Shown in pieces: positions 1-9,382 of a DNA stretch of 15,547 bases (within the stretch, counting starts at the first letter, position 1; each line of letters opens with the position of its first letter). The notes beneath the pieces were generated by a model. That model was not told the DNA's origin and made no database searches. It saw only the letters and a program-made list of their open reading frames with translations. A program made the translations under genes and the position numbers. Source of the stretch: Zopfochytrium polystomum (lineage: Eukaryota > Chytridiomycota > Chytridiomycetes > Chytridiales > Chytridiaceae); NCBI GenBank assembly GCA_025765615.1, contig JAIVFJ010000674.1, positions 1-15,547 on the forward strand. Reading direction: 5' to 3'.

Positions 1-258
1 TACCCTTTTATGAGGCATTACATCATGGTAGCAGGTGGAAGAGCTTGTTAGCTCTGCGATCATCTTGTTAACTCTGTCCATCTGGGCTTAGCACTTCTCC
101 CACAGAAGTGTTTCAGTCCTAAGTCATTTCCAAAAGTGAGGGGCCATTTGCCAGTCACAGTAGGACTTAACATTTCTGCTCAGTCTGTCAGGTCTCAAGC
201 TTAGCACCTTCCCAATTGAAGGGAGGGCTCTAACCACTGAGCAAGGAAGCCTTGTGTC
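1..258 (-). mobile_element. tRNA-derived SINE-like repeat (3' end cut by the window edge)
   Basis: Read on the minus strand, about 186-258 looks like a degenerate tRNA. A box-A-like stretch, TGCTCAGTGGTTAGAGC, lies at 227-243. An anticodon-arm-like hairpin follows at about 209-225 (CTCCC, loop TTCAATT, GGGAA), with CAA where an anticodon would sit. A box-B-like GCTTGAGACC lies at about 190-199. The stretch between hairpin and box B would fit the long variable arm of a Leu-type tRNA. About 185 nt of non-tRNA sequence follows to the window edge. A tRNA-like head with a pol III promoter and an unrelated body is the usual SINE plan. The acceptor stem does not pair well, so this is not an intact tRNA gene. 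A single copy in the window means the repeat nature is inferred. Confidence 0.5.
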
Positions 259-1460
259 AGCAATTAGAATCAAGACTGAGTCTTTCTGTCTGCAACATCG
301 CCAATAATAAAATAAGAAATTAATAATAAGTGGAGATAAGAGGCAGACAGACAGAGCCAGTCAGAGGCCATATAAACCCAATAAATAATAAGAGAGTAGG
401 AATCCAAGCCTAGTCACGTTTTGCCAGCAAAACGTGGGTTGGAGGTTAGAAAAAAAATGTGGCAAATACATACCAAATGGCCACTTATGAAGCGAACATC
501 CTTGTCTGTTCAGTTTTCTCGTTGTAACGATGAAACTGTACGCACACCAGCTTGCCTTGCTGCAATTTTCCGCCACCCTTTCTCATTTGAGCAAGCTGTC
601 CCGTGTGCCGCCGCGTGCGTTCTCTCCTCTCCCTCCGTTTCAGTCGTGGTGACGTTCCTGAGACTAATCGCCGCACCAATTATGAATGGATGAGCAAAAG
701 GAAAAAAAAAATTTTTTTTTTTCTGATTATAATTTTTTCGCGAGTCGTGCCTCGCGTTGGCGACAAGGGAGGAAAAAGGTACGAGCCTGCTCCCCACCAC
801 ACGAGGCGCGTCGCGTCGTTCGCGCGAAGACATCGAGTTCACCGCGCCCTCAACTCCAACTCTCTTCTTCGCCGTCGCCGGCCCAGACGCGCTGCTCTTC
901 CTCAAACCTCCTCTCTTCAACTATTCCCTCCTCGCGACCACTGTGTCCTTACTTCTTGAAACACTCGACCCACGTTCAGACTAGAAACACACATTAAAGC
1001 TGTTTCGCGCCTTCGCTGTTGATCCCAAGCCACGTTCTTGCCCCTTCATTCGCACTGTACTTACCAATCACACCACATCCTGCTCACGGTAGGAGTCCGG
1101 TGCAGAGCGGAAAATCTCTAGGCTCCGGGGTGTCTGGTGTATCTATTTGGAAGAAAAAGGTTATCGGACGGTGCTGGAAACGCTCGAAGTCGCTAACTAG
1201 GAACTTATCAGTGTTGTCACTCTAAAGCCATCAACAGAGTGCTGGTTTAAACGAAAGTGGGAGGAGGAAGTTCAGTGGAATATACACAGAAAGGTAAAAA
1301 TGAACTCTCCCCTTTTTTTTGACACTATCAGAATCTGATCTCGTCCATTCTCAACACACGCAAGAACGGCCAAGGACTAAAATCACCTTCCCATCGTCTT
1401 CGTCGTTCAGCTTCTGTCCACCCACCGCCCCACCCGCTGTCAACCTCGTCGTGACTGGCA
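259..1460. other. Spacer and probable promoter/5' UTR of the CAP-Gly gene; no gene seen
   Basis: Reading frames here overlap one another on both strands and show no coherent protein. About 300-410 is AT-rich with repeated AATAATAA-like words. An A10-T11 tract sits at 702-722. CG-rich palindromes follow: CGCGA/TCGCG arms at 739-743 and 752-756, and TTCGCGCGAA at 819-828, which resembles an E2F-type core. From about 840 to 1460 the plus strand is pyrimidine-rich, consistent with a core promoter and 5' UTR leading to the ATG at 1461. No clear TATA box was found. Confidence 0.4.
415..436. repeat. Perfect inverted repeat (hairpin)
   Basis: CACGTTTTGC at 415-424 and GCAAAACGTG at 427-436 are perfect reverse complements separated by two bases. 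They could form a 10-bp hairpin or serve as a palindromic protein-binding site. The repeat lies in the spacer about 1 kb upstream of the large plus-strand gene. No function is evident. Confidence 0.6.
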
Positions 1461-4400
1461 ATGGCAAAATCAGCAGCACACAGCGCAGCCCAGTCCCGCC
1501 CTGCTTCTGCCACGGGTGGAGGCACGCCGCGCGTGGAGCGTAGCGCATCATCTGCCACGGCAGCCGCTGTCGCTGTAGACGGCGAAGGAGCGTCGCGTAG
1601 CCCGCGGAGGAGCGGCGGAGCCGCGAGCGCGAGTCACAGCCGCAGTAGAAGTCGTAGTGGCGGAAGCGTAAAGGGGGGAACGATGGGAGTATCGAGGCCG
1701 TCGTCTGCAAATTCAATTCCGGCAGACGTCGAGGAAAAGGCGAAGAAGGAAGACGGAGGAGGTGAGGCAGGTGAGTTCCGGTTGCAGAGTGTAGTGATCG
1801 GCAGTGGAGGCCCGTAACCGTATTTCCTCATTATTAATAAATCCACTAACTAAAATGGGGCTTCTGCACCGAAGGGGACAAGCTGAATCAGTCGAAACGC
1901 GCAAGCTCCGTCCGAAACGCTTCTTCAGCGAGAAATAGCAGCAGCAGCAGCACTGGCAACTGCAAGCCGGCCGCCCCAGCGTCTCCACGGCCTGCAGGCA
2001 GTCAGCGTCAAAGTCAGTCCCACAGCCGCCAGAGAAGCCGCACAGCAAGCCACACCCACACCGGGGGCCCACAGGATAAATTGGCCACGGCGACGCTAAT
2101 GTGGATGAGCCCTCAGGGACTGTCGCCACAGGCACCGGTCCGTCCACTCGTCCAACCAGCCAGGTTGGAAGTCGCAGCACGAGCGTGACGGCTAATAAGG
2201 AAAGCGGCGTGTATGAGACGCAAGTGGAGGCAAAAGAGAAGCAGGAGGAGGAAGGCATTAGTCCCTCTAGCAGGTCGAGCAGAGGAAGTTTGCCGGGCAA
2301 CAGCGTGAATTCGCACACTGACTCCTTGCCCAGGGAACCCAGTTTTAACCCTGCGGGTTTCGCCGCTGAGGACTCTTCGGGAGAACAGAAAGCAAACGGT
2401 AACGGAGAGGGCAGCAAGGAAGGCAGCGACGGCGGCGGCTCACACACTGAAGGCTCGGGAACATACGCTGAGGCACGAAGTAGCAGTGCCGCTCGTTCGC
2501 TGAGCTCAGGGATGGGAGCTAAGACTGCCCCAGGTACGCCACCGCGATCGCGGCCCGGAACGGGAAGGCATAGTCAAGCCAGCTTGCGAAAGCGCGTGCT
2601 TTCGTCAAACTTGCATCACGCGATCACAAGCGGGTCCAAAAGCGCCAGCCGCGAGGAGCCCGTTTCTAATGACGCCAAACTTGGCAGTGCCAATGGTTCG
2701 CGGCGCGTCAGCCGGGCGAGCGCGGACAGTGGGCCGGAAGTGATTCGACACGAAGAGGGCCTTAACGCTGAGAAAACCGACGGCGGTACCATTGAGCACG
2801 ACGGAGAAAACCCCGACAGCCAGAAAGAAGGAATTGAAGGATTCAGCGAGGACAGCCCCGAAGCGGTAGCTTCATCCGAACACAACTATGCTGCTGATGA
2901 CGCGGGACCTGGCTCCCGTCCCGTGGAAACTGCAGGGTCGGAGTACCATACCCCAGCGGAGTCTGTCAGTGGTAGCCATACAATTCCACCCCTAACGAAA
3001 ACACAGTCTTCAAGAAGTAGTCAAAGTAACTTGAAGCTTGCAGAATCTGCACGTGGAAACAGCACTTCTGTACACGCGGAGCTAAGATCGGAGCACATCC
3101 CTGGAGTGCCTACACCGGCACAAACGAAAGATGACCAGTCGGCCAGGAATAGTGAGGTCCCGCACGAGGGGCAAGCAAACGGAGATGACTTTGGCGCTCG
3201 GTTAGTCAACGTGGCAGCTGTGGACGAGCGTCCGTCCGTCAAAGTGGGTGAAGAAGGCCGCAGGAGCCAGGCTTCGGTAAAGGAACAAGATAATTCCGCA
3301 TCGATGAGCCATAGCAAAACTTCGGTTTACGAAAAGCAGGGTGGTGTGGAGTCTCACAGCGGTAGCCGCACGTCGATTAGTAGTGCCTTGCCCCAAGACG
3401 CATCAAAAAGGAATAGCCAAAGTGCAATACAGCGGAGCCAAGAGGAGCAAAGCGAATCAAGGCAGAGTCAGAGTAACGCCAAATCGGAGGAGAGTCACGT
3501 ACCTTCGTCCGCTAGAAACAGCCAGGGATCAATTCAGAAGAGGGATGCTGGAAAGCCTACTCAGTCGATCAAAAACAGCCAACACGCTTCTCAGCAAGAA
3601 CTTGTACGCACACCTCGGGATTCCCAACGCGAGAGGCATTCGTCCCAAAATGCGGCCTCCAAACGCAGCAGCCACGGCTCTGCGCGCGAGAGGCAAGCTT
3701 CCCAAAGAAACGGATCCGTTCCTGACAGCCTAGGTCCTCAAAATATCAGAGACCAATCCGGGGCTGGAGGTTCCCCTCGAAACAGCGAGAAAGCTTCTCA
3801 CCTGCGGCAGTCTTCCGAACAATCTGGCGTCGTTTCAAATGCCAGAGGCTCAGCTCGCAACAGTCGGCACTCTGTCCACTCAAACCATGCTGGTAATGAA
3901 GAGGATGAGAACGAAAATGCCACCAATCCAAAAAGACCGAGCCAAGTGCCATCCGAGCGGGGTAGCGTAACCAATACAAGCGCTACCACTGAGAATAGAC
4001 TTGAGGTTAGTGATGAAATGGCTTCTGGAATCGAGAGAGAAGGCGCCACTTCGGAGAAGAACGGTGGGCCTGCACACCAATTGGAAGACGATAGTCGAAA
4101 GGCACTAGAGGCAGACCCCACAGGCGAACCAGAAGTTGGGTTGGATTCTTCTCCTGATGGCGAGCCAGCTACGATGACTGCACCTACATCCGCCCGCGCA
4201 TCTGCAGCAGGTTTGGCAAACATAAACGGTTCTAAACGCGGATCTGTCACGGCAATGGGGACTTTGGACAGTAATCAAAAAATATCTGGAGATGTGGTAG
4301 CGCCAACGTCCGCTAGTGCATCTGCCGTCGCATCAGCAAAGAACGCGCCCCCAGCTCGTGAGTCCGAGACACGGGCCACCGACACGAAGCAGGCTCGCTC

Positions 4401-7400
4401 CTCCGCACCGGAAACCGGACCGACCTCGATTCGAGCCTCTGCCGCAGCCATATCGCATGATTCCACCCAGGTTCAGGTCTCGGGGGTTGCAGTGCCGTCC
4501 TCCTTGCGTGGATCCACAGTAGCTTTGAGCAATGCGCCAAAATCAATCAGAGCATCTGAGGGCAGCAGTTGTATCAGAAAACACACCGGCAGCAGTGACG
4601 CCTGCTCCAGCCTCAGAACGCGCGTCCACCGTTGCTTTGGCCAAGGCGGCCCCCTCTGCGAGAGCATCTGAATCGGCTCGAGACAGCGAAAAACCTGCAG
4701 CGGATGCTCCCGTAGCACGTACGGGTCCGAATCCCGTTCGCGCATCCACTGCGGCTTTGGCCGACGCTCCCGCCTCAATCCGTGCGTCGGCAGCCGCCTT
4801 GGCGGCGCGTTCTGGAACCATTCGCGCGTCGACTTCAGCCGTTGCAGCAGAAATAGCGTCCATTCGTGCCTCAGCCGCCGCTTTGGCCGCTCAATCGGAC
4901 GCTACCCGTTCGTCCGTTGCGAGCAACTCGCATTCGGTAGAACGATTGACCAACGGTGAGGGAACGACCTCCGCGCGTGCATCAAAAGCGGGACTCGCAA
5001 CATCGCCAACGTCAACTCGTGCATCTGCTGCGGGCCTTGCTGGCGCATCTGGGGCAATCCGTGGGTCAACAGCCGTGACTGATCCTTCGGCGGCAGGCGC
5101 TGCATCCTCGTCGAACCGAGGTTCCGCGGTGGCCGAGCCCACGGCAGAAACCACGAACCATGTATCGACTGCCGCCAATGCCGAAAATGAATCAGTGATA
5201 GAAAGCTCCACAGAGGCTGAGCCTGTCGCTGCCGTCGAAGTCGTAGGAGAACACGACAGGATTCGCGACTCGGCCGCCGACGTCGTCACTGCCCCCAACT
5301 CGGCCATTGGGACCGCCGCTCGCACCTCCGCAACCGCCCTCGCCGCAATTGCCTCTGGCGCAGGCACACTTCGCGCGTCTATCGCAGCGCCTGAAACGGC
5401 CCCCGCTACATTGCGTGCGTCTGCTGCAGCTTTGGCTGCGGACGCGCTAACACCTCGTAGCGGCAGCCAAACAAACATTGCGACGCTCGCAGACCACTTT
5501 GCGCAGCAGTACTCGGCCCGAGGGAGCCAGGCCAACGTTGCCGCCCCACTGCCGCAGGAGTTCAGCCCACGCCCGCCGTCCACTGGCGAGCGGTTTTCGC
5601 GGAGGGCGTCTGGCCGCGCCAGTCAGATTCGGACCTCGGAAGCCGGAATCTCTGACGCAGAGAAGGATGGAGCCGGAAGCAGGTACAGTATTGTCGACGC
5701 CGAAGCAAACGCGCATGGAGAGAATCAGGGCGCTGCTGGCGGGTCTCCCCAGGAGGAGCCCGTCGCCGCTCTGGAGGTGGACCTTGGGGATGCGATGTTG
5801 ATGAGGCCGTCGACAAACGAGGAAAGCACGATTCCGAGGCACCTGGCTGAAAGCTTGACGAATGTTCCGACTGCCGTTTCTGCCGACGAGAACGAAAATC
5901 ACTTTGTGGGTCTAAAGGACAGCGACCACAAGAAAGAAAAGTTTGAGAACGGGACCAATTCCAACGACGAGCCTGGATACGATAATGACGGCTTTGCCGA
6001 CGGTGAGTCTCAACATCCAAAGACGTTCGAGCAAAGTGAAAATGACGGCGATTTCGAAGAAGTAGACCAGATGGGTGCCGAAAACTCGCAGCACACTGAC
6101 GAAGAAAACGGATTTGCAGAGGAGCCGGTGGACGTTTTGCCTGACGATGAACCAGACAAGCTCACTGCCAACTACTACGAAGAAGAGGTGGAGGGTTCAG
6201 GTCATGGTGCGGAGGCCAGGGATTCTCTCCACGAGCTTGCTGCGCAGTCCGACGAAGAGCCTATTTCTGGAACGGACTACACCATTTCCCGCGATGAGGA
6301 GGAACGGGCAGCAATCGATCACATTCGGCAGGTTCTCGAACGGTCAGTGGAGGGTCCACCAGAAGAAATGGCTGTTGGTACAGACGATTGGGCTGCGGAG
6401 CTGCTTGCCAAAGCCGAAATTGAATATGGTGGAGCTGATGAGGGTGGGGCCGAGCGGGCAGACGCTGAAGAATACGCAATCCAGGCCAAGATTGACGAAA
6501 CGACGGGAGAGATAAGAGGTTCCTACATGCTGAGCCTTACACAGCGCTCACTGCTTAAGGGAGATACGCCAGCAGGCCTCTCTTCGGCCGCGTTGCAGCT
6601 TACTGCTGACATTCTGCACTCGGCCATCAACGACCCGGACGATGTGGACAAAGCAGCAGCAGCAACGGCGGATGAGGATTTCGAGCCATCGGGTATGATT
6701 CTGGACAAAGCAGCCATCTACCTGTCAGCAGGCTTCGGCGACTTTGAAGCTCTGGAGGCAGAAATGGCCGCGGTGGTGGCTGCCCCATCAGTGCACGCGA
6801 CACCACCTGGCGAAGCCTCACCGCACTACAAAGAGTCGAGCCCACCGTCCAACCCCGTCCGGGGTGAAAGCGAACAACCAAACTACGTTGACGAGCACGC
6901 CGGGTACGGTCATGATGATTTGAGGAGCTAGAGCTACCTTCTGGTGTCGAGCCTGCGCAGTCGGACGCCGGATACAGCGCGGCGTCCGTTGGGAGCGCAA
7001 AGCAGGCCGCGCCGTCGGCGGCGGGATCGCGGCGCAGTTCCTCCTCGAAAAAGAAAGACTTGGCGGGGTCTGGCGTCGGAGTCGGTGGAGGCTCAACGGC
7101 GTTGCGAGGCTCGACGAGGGCGTCTGCACGCGCGTCACAAAACGCATCACGGCGCGGTTCTGCCGCAAATGCACCCCCCGGGGCAGCCTCGCCCGCTTCA
7201 AAGCGGGCATCCACAGGTGGCAGCCTTCGAGGAAGCTTGCCGCACTCTGTCGGCGGAGGCGGCGCAGGCGGCACTGGGTCGGGAGAGCTGCGGGCGCACA
7301 GCTTGTACGGTGCGGAAACGGGCGATAGCTCGGGCCTCGCCGCAAGCAAGTCGGTCGCCTCAGCGTCCGAGTTTGCATCGTATCCGGCAGACTTTGACAG

Positions 7401-8832
7401 AGAAGACAGTGACCGCAAGAAAGATAAGGCGGCGCGACCATTGGCCGCTCGACCCATCCGCGTTAACAACTCGGTCAAGGTCAGTTTGATTTTTTTAATT
7501 GTTTTAGTCTCACAATGCACCCTCAACGTCGCTCAAACTACGTCGCCAGCTCGAGGCCGATGAAGCGAAGTCGGACATCAAGTATGTGACCCTCGTCGCA
7601 TCCCTCAGACGAGAGATTTCGCAGTTGAAGCAGGAACTGGGAATTCGCGACGACGCCATCCAAGACCTTTGCGACAAGGAGAAAGAGTTGAAGATGTACT
7701 TGGATCATACCAAAAAGGACGGCAAAGACGCAGTCGACAAAAACACTCGGATACTACTGGACCGGCAAAAGAAGGTTAGCTCGTGCCACGATTCTTGCAA
7801 CGGGTCCCTCTTCTCCTGCTGGGAAATAGCCGCTAAAAGTCAAATCATTCCTGGCACCCGCAGGCGTATCAAATACTTGTCGCCAAGCTGAGGCGCGAGA
7901 TTCGACGGCTGCGGTTCCAGCGGAATTCGCTCTCGGATCCCCTCATCGAGGTTCGCATTTAACCCGCGGTCTTTGAACATGACACCGCCATCACTATTCT
8001 AAAGCACAATTTCGAAATCGCGACCGTTCCCATTGCTCCGCCGCCCGTTCCATCCCACCCATGCTATCCACCGCCGACACAGGCCAAATACTTCCCGTAC
8101 CTCCCACGGACGCCGTACGGCACCTCCGCGCGCAAGCCCCCAATCGGCACTGTCGGCAACCTGCCCACGCGGTCGTCCGATTACTTTGCACTGAACCCGC
8201 CGCCGCCCACCGGCAACCACGTCGACAGCGGCAACCGCTGGTGGTGGGGGTCCGGCCCCGACCTTTCATCGCACCGTGAGTGATCGCGTCTCGTGTATTT
8301 CATTTTTTTTACCCTCGGGGTTTTTCACCCAATTCTTGTTCAACTAACGCGATTAACCCGTATCACCGCCCTCCACCACTGCTCCTGGACAAACTCTGCA
8401 GTCCCACCGCCCCCCTCCAAGTTTGAGCACCCGGACGCCCTGTACGCTCGGAAACCGCGGCACCCTTACCTCCCGTCGTCGCAGGGCAGGCCCAGCAGCA
8501 GCCCCGGCGGCGGCGGCGGCGCACCCGCGCCGCCGCGCACCGCTCCGGCCGGGACGACGGCGGCGGCAGCGGCGACGGCAGCGGGGATGCGGCCGCACAC
8601 GGTGCACGGTTTCGCGGTCGCGGACGGGGTGAGCGGAAACGCGGCGGCGGCGGCGGCGTCTGGGGCCGCGGCGTGGGCCAGGGGGTCTGTCACCGGCGCC
8701 GGGAGCGGCGGATCGGTTGTGGCGCGATCGCCGTCGGTGAGCGGGCAGCCGCCAAAGGTTGGCGACCGAGCGTACGTGGTTGTGGACGACGAGCGATGCT
8801 TGGGTGAGCTTTCTTTCATTCGTGCTGCAACC

Positions 8833-8868
<36 letters not shown>

Positions 8869-9349
8869 CTTTGCTACCAGCTGCTCACTATACTCTCCAC
8901 CACCTCGCTTCCAAACCGCGCAACCGCAGGATTGATAAAGTACGTTGGCAACTTTGACGCCTACCCGGACTCTGGTCTCTGGTGCGGTATCAAACTGGAG
9001 CGACCAGGCAAGTCACGTCCAGCGTATACCCCAGAAAAATATTCATCCGGCCGAGAGCTTTTCTTACTTTTACTCCAAACCCCCCACCCCTCCTCCCGTC
9101 ATGGCTTGATCAAAAAAAAAACAGTCGGAAAACACGACGGCGTGGTGCTCGGCAAGCGCTACTTTTCTTGCGAAGAGAACCACGGAGTGTTTGTGCGCGT
9201 CGACAAGATCACACCGCTGGTAAGAGCCAAAAACCAAGCCCAAAAAGGAGCGAGAGGCAGAGCATAGGTGTATCTTCAATGTGTCAAAGCTGGAAAGTTC
9301 GAGAGCGCGTTGGGCTCCATTTTTGCCGCTCCCTCGTCTTCTAACCCTC

Positions 9350-9382
<33 letters not shown>

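Larger units (their letters stand above)
8758..9219 (+). other. CAP-Gly domain (three exons)
   Basis: After removing introns 8804-8929 and 9008-9124, the exons join to a full CAP-Gly domain: VGDRAYVVVDDERCLG, then LIKYVGNFDAYPDSGLWCGI, then KLERPVGKHDGVVLGKRYF and SCEENHGVFVRVDKITPL. The conserved core GKNDG is present as GKHDG, and the C-E-E-N-H-G-V-F-V-R strand closely resembles the p150Glued type. The Gly and aromatic residues that shape the EEY/F-binding groove are present. Phases (1, 1, 0) agree at each junction. Confidence 0.92.

Noticed and set aside
186..251. Intact tRNA-Leu gene on the minus strand
   Set aside because: Box-A- and box-B-like sequences and an anticodon-arm-like hairpin are present, but the acceptor stem does not pair and the T arm is degenerate, so a tRNA-derived repeat fits better.
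510..984. Overlapping frames on both strands in the upstream spacer
   Set aside because: They are mutually overlapping, cross the A10-T11 tract and show no recognisable or consistent composition.
4540..4580. Programmed ribosomal frameshift site
   Set aside because: No X-XXY-YYZ slippery heptamer and no obvious following stem-loop were seen; one extra G in GGG explains the change more simply.
7480..7507. A 28-nt intron ending at TTTTAG
   Set aside because: It is in phase, but shorter than every other intron here (54-190 nt). The acceptor at 7549 gives a normal 70-nt intron in the same phase.
6627..7526. 299-codon minus-strand frame opposite the large gene
   Set aside because: It is a shadow of GC-rich coding DNA. 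The plus strand carries the R-A-S motifs and continues in phase into the coiled coil and CAP-Gly exons.
9220..9267. CAP-Gly protein ending by read-through at TAG 9265
   Set aside because: GTAAGA at 9220 is a good donor, and the acceptor at 9404 opens an S/R-rich tail with a prompt stop. Read-through remains a possible alternative end.
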